From Stenopsyche tienmushanensis (taxonomy: Eukaryota > Arthropoda > Insecta > Trichoptera > Stenopsychidae): DNA of 64,000 nt. The notes beneath the pieces were generated by a model. The model was not told the DNA's origin. It ran no database searches and worked only from the letters and a program-made list of their open reading frames with translations. Made by a program: the position numbers and the translations under genes. Location of the stretch: positions 682,001 to 746,000 of the forward strand of contig WACJ01000118.1 in NCBI GenBank assembly GCA_008973525.1, read 5' to 3'. Shown here piece after piece: positions 1-12,165 of this stretch (position 1 is its first letter; every line of letters begins with the position of its first letter).

Positions 1-1769
1 AGCTTTCGGAGAAAGCCGCAAAATATCTTAGAGGCAGGCAACTAAGCGGAGAGCGAGCCGACCTCTTTTCGCATCCCTCCAGCCCCAGAGGAGCCGAAGC
101 TCGGAAACAATAGCCATAAAATTAATTTTTCAGCGTTGTTTCAGCAGCGGCAGCCTGAATTGCCTTACCCTTCCTCTTATACGCACGCCTCTGTGCAAAA
201 TATAAATGGATGTGTGTACTCGTCGAGCACTGCTTTTTGACGTGATATTAGTGCTTCGGTTCCACGTTTCTCATTTTACACATCGATTACTAAATTTATT
301 GGGTCGGCATCGGATTTGGACCGTGGCCGAAGGGGTGGTTTAATTTTATCCCGGCTTTAAGTCTATGTATACGTGACACACATGCAAGTATTTGCAGTCT
401 AATCAAATATTGTATCGCTCTGCCCGTATGATGCGTAGTTTAATATAGCACGCGAGGCAATGATGGTTTTTCTGCAATTATTCTCACAAAGCTGATTCTT
501 TCTTATTTTGTTGTTTTGATATTGTAAGTAAACAAAATGGCAATCTACTGTGATTATGTTGTTGCTGACATTTATAACAATTTTTGAGATCTGTAAATAA
601 ATGTTTTATATCTACAAGACTGAAACTATGTTGTTACTGCTTATAATAAATATTTACTTTGAAAGATGCAATACTTCAATCATGTTCCCGAGCTACAATT
701 TTAGCTCCGTCTATCGAAGTCCTAGCCACTTTATAGCGAAAGTAGGCAACGTTTATTTAGCAATTATTAACGTAAACTACTTGTAGACAAAAATCAGCTT
801 TGTAGAAATGTGTGTAATATTTTGGTCGCTGCTTCTCGTTCTATTAGAATGAGGGCAGGGCTTAAAGATCTACTGACACCAAACGTGCACTTAACATACA
901 TAGCTAACTTCGAGCTTCAATGGCACAAGACTCTAAACACCTCACCAATTCAATCAAATACTAACCTCTGAATTGGCCATATTATAAAATCATTAGATTT
1001 CGTCGACGTTCTAAGGTATTATAGCGGAAAGGCAAGCATGAATGCGAGAGAATATCGATCCGCGACTCTTTGCGGGCCCGCACTGTTATTGTATGCAAAA
1101 TAGGTTGGCACGCTGGATGGGAACAATTGGAGTAGAAATATGGGATGAAACGGCCCACCAGAACTAAGTTTCCCCACATGCGACCCAAAACTCGCACAAT
1201 GAATCAATTAATATGAAACGTTTGCGGATATTTTATTCAGCGCGCAATAACACAAGACAAAAGGGCACCCTCCGACCCAGAATTCCACCCGGCTAATTCG
1301 GAATCCATCACGATCGATGCGAAAATAATTATAAGATCGGATCGCAATTTGAGGAGCTCGGTCGTTGTGTAAGCACGGGAGAATTTGCAACGCCACAAAG
1401 TGACTCCCGAGGATATTGATGGACCTAATACGTAGCCGGTCCGCACATTAAGGGGGGATCGATAAATTCCAAAGGACATGTATAATTTATTCGTAGGCTA
1501 TTGAACAGCCGAAATTCCTACGAATCCGAAACGTTCGTCCCATAAATATTGTACGACAAACAGAACACAGTCTTCCACATCAGGTCCATTCCTTGCCTCT
1601 CCCCATATCTTCTAACAGATGTACGCTAAATTCACCCAAACATCCGATTTTAACTACTGTCGATTCGTAGTTGTCCAACTATTTTGGCTTATAGCGAAAC
1701 ATGAAATTCAATTATGGCCGCATTTTTTAAAATTCAATTTTTATTAAGGCATCACATAGATCTTCTTTT
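1..1769. other. Unique non-coding stretch
   Basis: I see no gene, RNA or repeat here. The short open frames on both strands overlap one another and carry no recognisable motif. Base composition alternates between AT-rich and moderately mixed patches, as in insect intergenic or intronic DNA. Confidence 0.5.
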
Positions 1770-2352
1770 TTAACACATTCCCGTCGGGTTATGCACATGT
1801 GCGTCTTTCGGGTACTATAAATAGACGCGGGAGACACACCTATAAATTTGATCATTATTTCTAATACATAAAAATGAATTGGATTTTGTTCGTTCGAAAT
1901 GCGCTACCATACCGTTCATCGGATTGCAATAAAACCTCGTCCATTTGTTGCTAAGAATTCCGCGAGTAACATAGGCATAGTCTAATATATAACATAAAAA
2001 TAAAAACAAATGTTTGTTCGTATTTTATGCGCTGACATACCATTCATTCGATTGCTATAAAACTTTGCCAACTTATTGTTTGTACTTTTTCAAATAATAT
2101 AGATATAGTACAATTAACTTACACTAGTATTCTATAAATTATAAAAAAAGGTTTTATAGTGCTAGTACACAAACTATAGATTAAAACTACTGCATACCTA
2201 TATACAGTGAGATATATTAAACATTTTTTTTTCTAAAAACTACTTATCAGTTAAAAAATTAGAGCATTTTTTCTAATATTGCAAATTTTCGCAAAAACGT
2301 TTAACGTCAGGCGAAAGACAATACTTTGCGTAACCCGATCGGAATGTGTTAA
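1770..2352. mobile_element. Rep-A2: TTAA-flanked piggyBac-like MITE
   Basis: The left end reads TTAACACATTCCCGTCGGGT. The reverse complement of the right end reads TTAACACATTCCGATCGGGT. About 26 bp of terminal inverted repeat matches with three differences, and each end carries TTAA, the piggyBac target. The 583 bp interior has no transposase-like frame, so it is non-autonomous. The middle is occupied by a Rep-C repeat. A single right-type end recurs at 60,740-60,804. TTAA elements of the Kolobok type are an alternative to piggyBac. Confidence 0.6.
1860..2127 (+). repeat. Rep-C copy 1: Helitron-like two-unit repeat
   Basis: Two diverged units of about 115-140 bp lie head to tail. Each opens with a TCTAATAnATAAAAATG-like string. 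Each then carries a TTTGTTCG/TTTGTTTG stretch, GCGCTnCCATACCGTTCAT and an ATAAAACTTTGCCAAC-like stretch. The 5' TC start and the TATATAAAAATGAAT opening resemble non-autonomous Helitrons of insects. It ends in CTAG at 2124-2127, the Helitron CTRR signature, though I see no clear 3' hairpin. It sits inside Rep-A2 and is the uninterrupted reference for copy 2. Confidence 0.5.
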
Positions 2353-2435
2353 GATGCCATATGCATAGTCGGATGTTGGCGATCTCCATAGATATTTTCT
2401 TAGTTTTCCACATGCGATAAAATTACTTATACTTG

Positions 2436-2580
2436 AGTAGCTTTTAGCCATCCCTTTTATGGGACTATTGCCAGCTATATTTACATGGCTTTTCATAGCG
2501 ATTGTATGTTTTAAAAATGTGATCACCAGCCAAATATGTAGATATAAACCCAAGATGATTGAGTTACGAATTCAATCGTA
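2436..2580 (+). repeat. Rep-B copy 1, partial (right arm and centre)
   Basis: The centre (TTTTAGCCATCCCTTTTATG, then ACTATTGCCA) and the right arm (TTTTAAAAATGTGATCACCA, then CCCAAGATGATTGAGTTA) match the complete Rep-B at 18,117-18,375. The left arm is eroded or missing. Confidence 0.55.
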
Positions 2581-2772
2581 TAAATGCGAGAATAACTGCA
2601 AGTTGAAAGAAGTAATAAAATTATATAGATACTTTTTAAAATTATATAGATTTACAGATTCAGAAAATCAGGTTAATCTGGGATAGAGACGATCGATAGA
2701 AAATATTAATCATTCAGATCTTCCAAATTTTCATAACAAGATTGTAGGATCTAAACCATTTAATATCACAAA

Positions 2773-3560
2773 TCTAATATATAAAAATGATTTGGATTTT
2801 GTTCGTTCGACATGCGCTGCCATACCGTTTATCAGATTAGGATAAAACTTCGTCCACTTATTGCTAAGGACTCCGCGAGTAACATAAGCATAGTCTAATA
2901 TATAAAAATCAATGTTTGTTTGTCCATATTTAATGCGCTACCATACCGTTCATTCGATTGTGATAAAACTTTGCCAACTTATTGTTTGCACTTTCTCAAA
3001 TAATATAGGTGTTGCGTGGACCAAAATGTTCTGTCGTCGACAGTTTGGTCGGCTTTAAGCTGGCCATACTTTTTGCTATTAAGACCCGCCGAGGACTAAC
3101 CGTTAGGCGGGCAACCAAAGAGGCTTAACGAAGTTGTAGCCTTGGGAGGCGGTCGACGGACATTTTGGCCCGCACGCATCGCCCCGCATGGAGGCCACGT
3201 GCCTCGCAATCTTCGAAGTCGTGTTTAATAATTGAAGACTTTCATTAATTATCCTCATATCCCGTCATGGAGTTTTCCCCTCGTCGCCGCTCGACAGCCT
3301 GACAGCCGTCGTCGATCCGCGGATTAAAGAACTCTGCGCCCCCTCGCCTAGTTAGGGGGCGCGTCCGCCGCTGTTCGGGCTCCGGCGGCCGGCGCTGCGG
3401 CCGGCGCTTTGCGCCCGCGGCGCGGCCGTCTGGGCCGTCCGAGATACGCCGCGGCGGTTGGCAGCCGTGGCGGCAGCGGCGTTGGTGCTGCGATGGGGGC
3501 TCGCGAAGCGCGGCGCCCCCGCGTATGCAACATAGGTATAGTACAATTAACTTACAGTAG
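2773..3560 (+). repeat. Rep-C copy 2, split by an insertion at 3011-3531
   Basis: Same two-unit structure as the copy at 1860-2127: units begin at 2773 and about 2896 with TCTAATATATAAAAAT. The second unit is interrupted at 3010 and resumes after 3537 with ATAGTACAATTAACTTACAG, which is the continuation found in copy 1. Confidence 0.55.
3011..3531. mobile_element. GC-rich 521 bp insertion with 6-bp target-site duplication
   Basis: The element starts GTTGCGTGG and ends so that its reverse complement starts GTTGCATACG, giving a short, imperfect inverted repeat. It is flanked by ATAGGT at 3005-3010 and 3532-3537. Removing it and one ATAGGT restores the uninterrupted Rep-C sequence, so the boundaries are well supported. 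The right half (about 3300-3530) is extremely GC-rich, unlike everything around it. The arginine- and proline-rich frames across it (for example 3245-3607 on the minus strand) look like by-products of composition. The transposon superfamily is not recognised; 6-bp duplications occur in Dada-type elements, but no transposase is present. Confidence 0.65.
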
Positions 3561-6500
3561 ATTTGTTCATATTTATAAAAAAAACAACAAAATAAAATAA
3601 ATTTCATTTTTTAATCACTTTTAATTAAATAAGGATAATTCTTTCAAATTTTAAACGATATTTTTAGAATTATTACTTCTGTGGCAGCAACGAAATATAG
3701 AATAAGAAGAAATAAATATGTTGTCATATTTTGGACGTGAAGCTTCCCATATAATGTCCATATATTCCAAAATGGCAATCATTCATATTATATATAATTC
3801 ATAATCGCAAGAATCAATAGTCAATATATTTTTGCAAAATTTTTTGAGCATTATGAATGCTTAAATGGTCAGATATATCAATAAAATGAATTATTCGCCA
3901 TATTGTTCAATTATTAAGAAAATGTTTCTGTGATTTCTTATGAATTCAATCGTTTATTATCATTGTAAGCAGAAATTTAAATAGGAATATTTGAGAACGA
4001 GCAGTGTGTTAAATATTTTCGCATTTCAGAAACGCAGAATGTACACGGGATCACGAAGTGTTTTATTGTGTTTTATTTAGTGTGCATAGAAGAAGGCGGG
4101 TGTGTCCGTTTCGTACCAGAAGGGGTGGCCACCCCATCAGTCTTGTGTGTAAATCTTCGCTAAATGCCGACAGCCAAAGGGGGTGTATAGTGTTCCCGGT
4201 ACAATTACGTTGAAAATGGCTGTTTAAATCCACTATGTGAAGCTAAAAAAGGCCATGAAAATTTACTGAAAAAGCAAAGGGCGAAAAAATACTACACCGC
4301 CGTTCCTCAAATGCAAAGAAACATAACCGGGGCTTGCTTATTATTATATTGTAAAAAAATAAATCTGATATCGTCAATAATTTATTCCCCATAGTATTGA
4401 CCTTTAGATTTCCCCACCGTATCCAATGAAGACAAACTACTACAGGTTTTTCCGGCGCCATTTTAAAGCATTCCCTTGTACGGGGTAGCGATAGGCGTAG
4501 ATGCTCACGTAAAAAAATAGGGATGAAAAAAACTTTCTTACGAGGGAGAATGTGTTATCTTATGCAGCGGGGTAGAAAGTGAAATTCGCTGGTAAAATGT
4601 TGCAAGGAGGATCCTTTGTTCCAAAACAGTAATTGTTGGGAGAAAGTCCGCGACGGAACAATTCAAAGTCATAAAACAGGGACGTTTTGTTCGAGTTGCA
4701 AAATTGTGTAATTAAATAAATCCTGCGAGCTTAGAACTTAAGGTTTCTATTAAATAAAATTAATGAATTCTTTCGTATAACGAGCTAAAAGGAGCTTTCG
4801 ATAATGTTACTATATAAGTATAAAAGAAACAACTACCATAATAATATCCGAACTATTCTTTATATTTTTCTTTTATAGAGTCAATGTTCAAATTCATCTA
4901 ATTGTTTTAAGTTTAAGTTTTTCTCGCTTATTCTCTTTGATGACCTCCCACGAAAAAGCAATTGTAAGGGTCGTGTCAATCCTGTTCAACTTTTTAATAG
5001 CCAGGCAGGACAGCTCCAAGTTCTTTTACCAATATTTTTCTCGAGCTTCATTTTAAAAATAGGGACATATTAGGGGATCCATCTTGTATTAATTTTTTAA
5101 TAAATATCACCTCAAACTGCTATAATTGAGATGTCCATAACATATTCATCCAAACTCAAATTTCTTCAATAGTTGCTTATTTACCTGCTAAAAAGTCAGA
5201 TACTAGTACTGATTGATGAAAAACATGATGACCATGAATCGTTATTCGAGCTATGGTACACATGCTGTATCATCGGTAATTATGATGTTAATAAAAAAAA
5301 TTATGCATGAATTTTGATCCAAATCGAGAAGTTAATTTTTTATCATTCATAATTATGATTATACAAAAAAGGTGTTTGAACTTGTTGATTTGTATTTTTT
5401 TATACTGAGGTATATTAATTATTGAACCCTCGTCGTAAATTTATTGAGCCAATATACGATATAAATTATTTTTAAGGATTTACACTAATTGTACTTGGAA
5501 GACAAAAGTAAGGTCGATATAAATTACAAGGGTTATCCTTCCAAAAAGCATGCTAAAACATATAAGACTATTTTATGTACGAAAGTAATCTTTCCCCAAG
5601 CTTGTGATTAATCTTTTCAATACGCCATGGCCACAAGACCGAATGATACTAATACTTATATCAATAAGGGGCACGGTCCCCTTAAAGAAATCTAATTAGC
5701 GGATTTATCAGGAACTAAATCCCCGATTATGTGTAATAAGAAGCTGAGCCGGAGGCTTTGTTCCACCATATCGAGCCCTTAAAACCCTCAAGAATATACT
5801 ACCGAATTTACTGCCTTGCTTTGTTTCTAATTAAATTCGCCGATAACGGCAGTCCCGTACAACATAAAAGTATGTTAATGGATTTTTCCGATTCTCGTTT
5901 AGCGCTCTTCAAAATCGCTAGAACGGCTCTGAAGGGTCAAAATGGATTAGAGCCATTCTTCAAAGTAAAACTCGGCCCCGTTTTCGCTCCAAGAAGAAGA
6001 TGACTCTCAAAAGGTCCAATTAAAGCGGGCGAATTTCTTAATATGATTAAAATCCATGTCTAATTTTACGACCGAGCTGTATTGTTTAAATGGCTACAAA
6101 AATATCGCCGCCGATGCCGCAGGGGGGGTGCGATTCCGCATAATAAATTATTAAATATGAGGACATTTAAGGCGGTATTCATGGCGAAACGTATTAAGAC
6201 TCGGCTCAATTTTTTCCCAGTCTGACATTTCTGTGTACTTTTTAAGCTGTAAAGTTTACAGCTTCCAACCCCCCCTCGCGAAAATGCTAATACTTTTCAA
6301 GTTGAAAGCACGTTAAATTTACAGGGGATGATAATAAAATAATAATTGCCTTTAAAAATTGAGAGTGAAAGAGCACTCACTCTTCACAGTGTATATAATG
6401 GGACTAATAAACTAACAAAAATGCATCCCCTTTATAAAACCATCATCACTGTGTGCTGTTTTAATTAGTCAATAATGTGGTTGATTCGTACGCCGTAAAG

Positions 6501-8700
6501 CGACGTGATTCAATGTCATTTATTTAGTAAAATAACATTTTTACGATGGAAATCAGATCCTAGCAATGATATCAATCACATAAGTCAAAAAAATATTTCA
6601 GCATATAACCTTCATTAATGTATCAATATGCGTTTTTTAATTCAATATTTCACCAAATAAAAAGGAAAATTCATTAAAAATCTGAAGCAATGAGCCATGA
6701 GAAATTGAGGACATATTCAGGTCATAATGTGGACTACAGTAACTACTGGAAATTATTCAATACTCATAATTGAATTTGTGTGGATGATAAGTGAAGAATA
6801 TGCGAATATAGCATCTGAGTTTAAATCAATTTAATATTAACTCACTAATCAAAGGGTTAATACATTTATTTTGCAAAATAAATATAAAAACGATTTAAGA
6901 TATATTTATAATATATCAATATTATAATCCGTAACAAAGATGTCATTATCGAACAATTATGCATCAATGTAATTAAATATACAAAATTGTTCGAGTATTA
7001 CTATATTTATTCATGTGGATTTGTTTAATATGATATAATGCATTCATTGGTAAACAGCATCATTGGTCCACTAAATCAGGGGATGAGTTTGGATCAATCG
7101 ACGCGCAAACCATTAAAATGATGATGAGAACTATTTTCATTAATTCGACCCTCATATGATTCATACGTTTCAACCCTCGCAATGGTCAACCATCCCCGGT
7201 CAAGATGCATTACCATGAGAAAGTCATTAAACAATGGCTACGTGGCGAATTTGACGCGCCCTTCAGGAGGTGAGGATTAACTTTCAATCCACCCTAATGA
7301 GGCAGCGGCGAATGGGGTGGGCGAAACTTAACTCGTTTCGTTTTATATGATGCAGAAGTAATTCTCCAGTTTTTGGGGGTTCATTCGCCACATGTGCCGC
7401 TTCGGGATTAACTCCCATACATATAGTGGGCCCGCTTATTTCTCCATAATTTTTTTCGCTTCGCCTTGCCAGTTTTACGAGTGACTATCATGCATCACAT
7501 TTTGATGATACGTGGCTGATAATAAGTCCATATTTATGGCGGGCGGAATAAAAACGTGTCTTTGGGGGTGTTCTAATTCGGGGTGGTAATTCGGGGAGGA
7601 AGAATAAAATATCTTAATATATCACGATTTACGGGTGAAATGTCGCAGTGGCCACGCAAAAGAAATACGTTTGATTTACGAGAACGCGCGCTTTTTACGA
7701 CATTCCGTTTTCTGCTAATTCTGTGCAATCCACTTTTATGAGTGAAACCTTCCCGTCAGCAATTTTCCCAGAATTTCCCCCTACGTCCTATTTATATAAG
7801 AAAACAAAACATAACTTGTTTTGTGCGTATAAGGCACTGTTGTAAGCAACCAGCGAACAAAGAACTCTGCTCGACCCCAAAAACGCCCCAAACAAATTAT
7901 TTATTAAATTCCCTTTATAATAAATAAATTCAAGGGTGATATATAACAAAAATTTAAACATAAATTTCTACCTTAAACATACCATTAAAGTCTTAAGAAA
8001 TGTAATAAAAGCCCTTAGAAATTCTTTGAATACAGACTTAATAACAATATGATTATAATACATTACACATCAACTTAACAATTACAAAACAAACACGTAA
8101 CTCAATAATATTACAAGGAAAAAAAGTATAATATTTAATATTTTCGACGTCGTAAGGGTTGTCGACTTCATCCCCGTCGTGCAGTACAAATTGTTTGTTA
8201 CACACGATAAAGTTCATGTAAGACATTCATATCTCGGGCCCCGGGTTACCTCTTGTATTGTTTGCCGAGTCATTGCGCGCGTCCCTCAGGAAGCCCCCGT
8301 TCCCGAATCATCAACGGGGATGATTTCGTCAATATCATTTTCTCCCTTTATGATTTATGTCGCACTTGTGCGAATCTGCTTTGACGTGTTCGACGATCGA
8401 GCGGATAAAGTGGAGTCGCATATTAGACACCCCAGCCTCTTACATCGCATGCAATTTGGCAAGGGTGGGTGCTACCATAAATAGTTCTAAGCAAACAGAC
8501 ATATTTTTTTATTATATTATCAGGTCATTGTATACATTATTTTCAATCATCCAAACCTTTAAAAAAACAGAAAATTCAGCCAATATCAATCATTTAAAAA
8601 AATCTCAAATGAGAATAAGAATTTGCTATTTTGAAACTATATTTGAACAGTCCATTTAATATTTTTTCAAATATACTTTTATTTAATCAAATTAATTATC
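3561..8700. other. Mostly unique AT-rich DNA
   Basis: No gene or recognisable transposon. It contains a 14-bp palindrome GGGGTGGCCACCCC at 4122-4135 and a short inverted repeat AAGCTGTAAA/TTTACAGCTT at 6244-6264. A weak candidate recursive splice site lies on the minus strand at 5184/5185. Open frames at 5758-6003 and 8179-8484 show no motif and probably arise by chance. Confidence 0.4.
5165..5200 (-). promoter_or_regulatory. Weak candidate recursive splice site
   Basis: On the minus strand CTGACTTTTTAGCAG is followed directly by GTAAATAAG, so a 3' splice-site-like sequence abuts a 5' splice-site-like sequence. The donor lacks the G of GTAAGT. The CTGAC branch-point match is only about 11 nt from the AG, closer than usual. 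Much weaker than the sites near 33,986 and 50,565. Confidence 0.2.
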
Positions 8701-8707
8701 AAATTTT

Positions 8708-8955
8708 AAAAAAATGTATGTCTGTCTGTCCGTTTATCTGTTCCAGTTACAATCTTACGCTATTAAACTCAATCATATCTGTGGTTGTTTGTCAATAAAT
8801 GGGTCAAACTAATGCGTTAAGGCCCATTTTGATATCAAATGCAATTTGAACTCTTAGCTATTATATTGATATTTTACGGTCTTTATTTACAAGCGTTCTC
8901 ACGGAAACACAAGCGACAAATAAACAACGCATAAGATAAAATTTCAATAATATGT
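8708..8955 (+). repeat. Possible Helitron-derived repeat (GTCTGTCTGTCCGTTT type)
   Basis: The stretch opens ATGTATGTCTGTCTGTCCGT, as does a piece at 46,655-46,800. Near 8895-8930 it has AGCGTTCnnACGGAAACA followed by a CGACA-AAAC pattern, shared with 34,668-34,705. These openings are typical of non-autonomous Helitrons in arthropods. Ends are not defined. Confidence 0.3.
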
Positions 8956-9394
8956 ATATGAAATTCAATCAAATTTTGATTGAATTCAAATTTTTACAAT
9001 GCTAACATATTTGGGAGATTAGACTTATTCCTGGTCGATTTATGTTCATCCTGATTTTTGCTGCTGAAAAATAAATACTAAATCGTTTCATAAAATTGAA
9101 TAACGTGTGATTGATATTTAGCAGTATTTAAAATATCATTTATCCCGGAGGAATAGACTATATATGTCTATTTATACGATCGTTTGTCCGCGCGGACTAA
9201 CGATGCTCTGCTTTTGCAGCTTAACACTTTGTTTGCGGGATTGTTCAGCTTTCCGGGCATTGAACGCTGGCCATATTAATCTATAATATCGCATACACAT
9301 TGCAAAAGGAACACATTTATCTGCGTTACTAACTAGAGACTAAAGTCGCAAAATTATTGCGTAAATAGCTCCAGAATCAAAACTTAACAATATG
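8956..9394. other. Unique AT-rich stretch
   Basis: I see no gene, repeat or site here. Confidence 0.4.
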
Positions 9395-9465
9395 TGAGTA
9401 CATTTGGGTTTGTTTTTATGCTGATCTTTTTAATGCAATTTTGAAGTTATACGGTTTTAAAAAAT
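9395..9465 (+). repeat. Rep-D fragment
   Basis: GAGTACATTTGGGTTTG followed by TTTTGAAGTTATACGGTTTT resembles the left part of the Rep-D copy at 11,848. Diverged; the assignment is tentative. Confidence 0.3.
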
Positions 9466-9665
9466 AATGAAACCTATCCCTCATTTTTGTATAGAAGACA
9501 AAGCTTTTTTTATGCGAATGCGGATAAAAAAATATATTATTGTGTATAGGGCGATGGGCGAACGGAATTGTTTTTAAATCTGCCAACTCTTCTCAAAATC
9601 TTGATAAATGCATGTTTTCATATCACGAACTGCGTAAAAAATTAATGGTTAAATTGTCGCAAAGT

Positions 9666-10402
9666 TTAACCCTTTGAGTAGTGAGCTAATTTAAAATCGT
9701 GATAAACTTAGATGCTGTATTTGTATGTCCGCCACTTATCATCCGTACAAATCCACTTATCTGTCAGGACCGTCGCAGCGTGTATGAAACTTGTATTTAA
9801 ATAAATAAACACTGTCGATAGCACACAATATTCGATAATTTCTTTGCGTAAACATAAACAATACACTTGAAGTCGATTCATTATGTCATTCATATATCAT
9901 TATTAGTCGATAAATTTGGGTTAATTATCTATACAATCGTACAATGTGTGTTTTTATTTATATGGATTTTTCTATATACTTTTTTTATGCGATTTTTTAT
10001 ATGCGACTCCCCGTGGAACGTATCTATCGGATAAAAACAGATCCAAGTGTATTTATATTTTTTAACGATTTTTATTTTGCTCTTCGTTTGATTCTATACT
10101 CTTTATATATTTCCAAGATATTGTCTATATCTACAATTCACTTTTCACACAATGGAAATAGTTAGCCAAAAGATTAAGCTGTGTTTGTGTAATATATAAA
10201 AAGTTTGACAGGTCGTCTCTTTCAGCCCAATTTGCCCTACCGTACCTAATAAGTTCCAATTCAAAAATATATGGTTATAGAAAATACAATATCGAAGCAC
10301 AAAATATATTATGTATATTCATTATTGATTTCCGTTTTATTCCGTCTCTCTCGCATTTTGTGAATGGTAGCGATGATAGTACTCCCGCAGGCAATGTGTT
10401 AA
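9666..10402 (-). mobile_element. Rep-A copy 1 (TTAA piggyBac-like MITE), interrupted by Rep-D
   Basis: The plus strand starts TTAACCCTTTGAGTAGTGAG at 9666. The far end at 10,402, read on the minus strand, starts TTAACACATTGCCTGCGGGA. Both ends carry TTAA with a similar first dozen bases. The core at 9700-9950 is the best-preserved copy. It holds a 61-codon frame (9708-9893, minus), which I judge non-coding because differences between copies are mostly amino-acid-changing. A Rep-D fragment lies inside. Confidence 0.55.
9972..10033 (+). repeat. Rep-D fragment inside Rep-A
   Basis: Contains TTTTTTTATGCGATTTTTTA followed by CCGTGGAACGTATCTA, matching the right end of the Rep-D copy near 12,110-12,150 (TTTCCGCGGAACGCATCTAA). 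Confidence 0.4.
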
Positions 10403-11110
10403 CAATGTCTCTCTACTCATCATAGTATTTATATGTGGGCCTATTGTGAATTTTGCATGTTTTTCTACGGTTTTAACTTCGGAAAACGATCATATGGTCC
10501 TATTTATGAGGGATGATGTCGGAGTGACTTGTAAAAAGCAATCAATGACATATGTATCGATGTCCCCGGACACATGGAAGTCGAATAGAAAGCAATTGGT
10601 CGGCGTGTAGATTAATTTTGGTAGCCATGTCGAGCAATACGCCTGCGGCTCAATTAGTAGGTCGATTCCCTCGTTGTCGAGTGGACGCTGGTTCATATCC
10701 GAGCCCGGAGGTCTCTTCCCCGGTCCAGGCGGCCTTCACACCGTCATGTGGAAGATTAATAGCCTTTTTGCGCCCTGGGATGGGATGATGTATTGAAGTA
10801 TAAGTGTTTCGCATGGTGCCCGATACGGCCGCATTAGAGCCGGTGATAAATGATGCTGCATTTTCCTCCGAGGACACCCCCGAATCCGGAACACGCAGCG
10901 AAGATTTCCCAGGCGACGCCAACATCACATTCCGCAATGATAAGGAAAGGTCACGGATTCAAACGGCCTTGCAGCCCTGCGAGATTGAAAAGAAAGTCGG
11001 GAAATCCCCCGGCGTATTTAAATGCGTTCAACTCTGCAAAATTAGATCCAGGGCGTGCGCGGCTGGAGCGCTCCCGCGTCGTCCCTTGCCGAATTACTTC
11101 TTTAAAATAA
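10403..11110. other. GC-enriched unique block
   Basis: A block of raised GC content with several overlapping open frames on both strands (10,552-10,788 plus, 10,650-10,937 minus, 10,804-11,139 plus). None has a recognisable domain. Openness in opposing frames points to composition rather than coding. It contains the tRNA-like segment at 10,640-10,716. Confidence 0.35.
10640..10716 (+). pseudogene. tRNA-like segment: tRNA pseudogene or SINE head
   Basis: An A-box-like GGCTCAATTAGTAGG at 10,647-10,661 and a B-box-like GGTTCATATCC at 10,690-10,700 are spaced as in a tRNA. Numbering from the A box puts TTC exactly at tRNA positions 54-56 and T at position 33, giving a nominal CGT anticodon. The D stem is plausible, but the anticodon, T and acceptor stems pair poorly, so this is not a functional tRNA. 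It could be an old tRNA copy, the head of a SINE, or chance. No matching copy was noticed in the window. Confidence 0.3.
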
Positions 11111-11847
11111 TATCATTAACATACAAAAACAGCCACTGAGATTATGTGTGTTTTGCTATTATAATTACCACATGTTTGATTTCGCGGGGTAAATTCGATA
11201 CATGAATTTCGCTGTGTACATAATTACACGCGAAAACTGACAAAATTAATGTTTTCGGCGAAACTAACGCTGTTTACGCACAATATGTTGCTTTAATACG
11301 ATACATATTTGTTTCAGCCAAATAAAACAGTGCATTAAAGGGGGTGTAATTAATTAAATAATCCCAATAGCAACAAATAAGACAATACGCGCTTACTGGA
11401 AGAAAACAACACTTCTTCTGCTCCGAGCATCTTGCAATTTTGATTTCATTATCAGATTATTTACAACAGCAATAAAGTCTATAATCTATCAAGTGTATAA
11501 TTTCGTCTAATATTAGTGGTTTCAAATATTCTAAAAATATAGCTTAAAAGAGCAATAATAACTCTTCTTGAATTGTCTTCTAAGATGAGAAAATAATCAC
11601 GATTTAGCATATTGTAAAACAAACGATTAGTTTGGTTGAAGGCGATGAAGTTCGCCAACTGAAAACATAAAATCAAAAATCGTATTTTTTCACGGATCGA
11701 TATATATTTTTGGAACTGAACCGGAATGAAAACCGAAACGAAAATAATAGCAGTTCGAAGCTCCGATATTTATCATTGATTTATTTATGACAAAATATTA
11801 GCGAATATTATTAATAACTCGCATTAATTCGAATAATGAAAATATAT
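11111..11847. other. Unique AT-rich stretch
   Basis: No gene or clear repeat seen. Confidence 0.4.
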
Positions 11848-12165
11848 ACACTCAAACTTCTTTTTGTGCGACTTTTTTTTGTGCGATTTCGAAGTTATAC
11901 GGTTTTTTTCAAAGCAATTTTTTTACCAAAATGTGAATCGTCCTTTACAAAAAATGTTATTTTTTAATTGCCTTGTTGTTTTCATGTTTTTTATTATTTT
12001 TTTTATGCGGTTTTGGGTTTATTTTATATAGCTTTTTCAAAGTTATGCGGTTTTTAAAATCCAAGGAACGCATCTTTACTTTTTATATATAAATTATAGC
12101 TTTTTAATGTGCGATTTCTTTTTGTACGATTTTCCGCGGAACGCATCTAAAGCACAAAAAAAACA
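11848..12165 (+). repeat. Rep-D copy, short form
   Basis: It begins ACACTCAAACTTCTTTTTGT. It continues with alternating TTTTTGTGCGATTT and GAAGTTATGCGGTTTTT-like units and ends near TTTCCGCGGAACGCATCTAA. The same order appears in reverse complement at 25,394-26,085, where the middle is longer. No coding capacity. The superfamily is unknown to me. Confidence 0.55.

Noticed and set aside
3245..3607. A 120-codon Arg/Pro-rich minus-strand frame.
   Set aside because: It crosses the edge of the GC-rich insertion and its composition simply mirrors GC-rich DNA; neighbouring frames are equally open.
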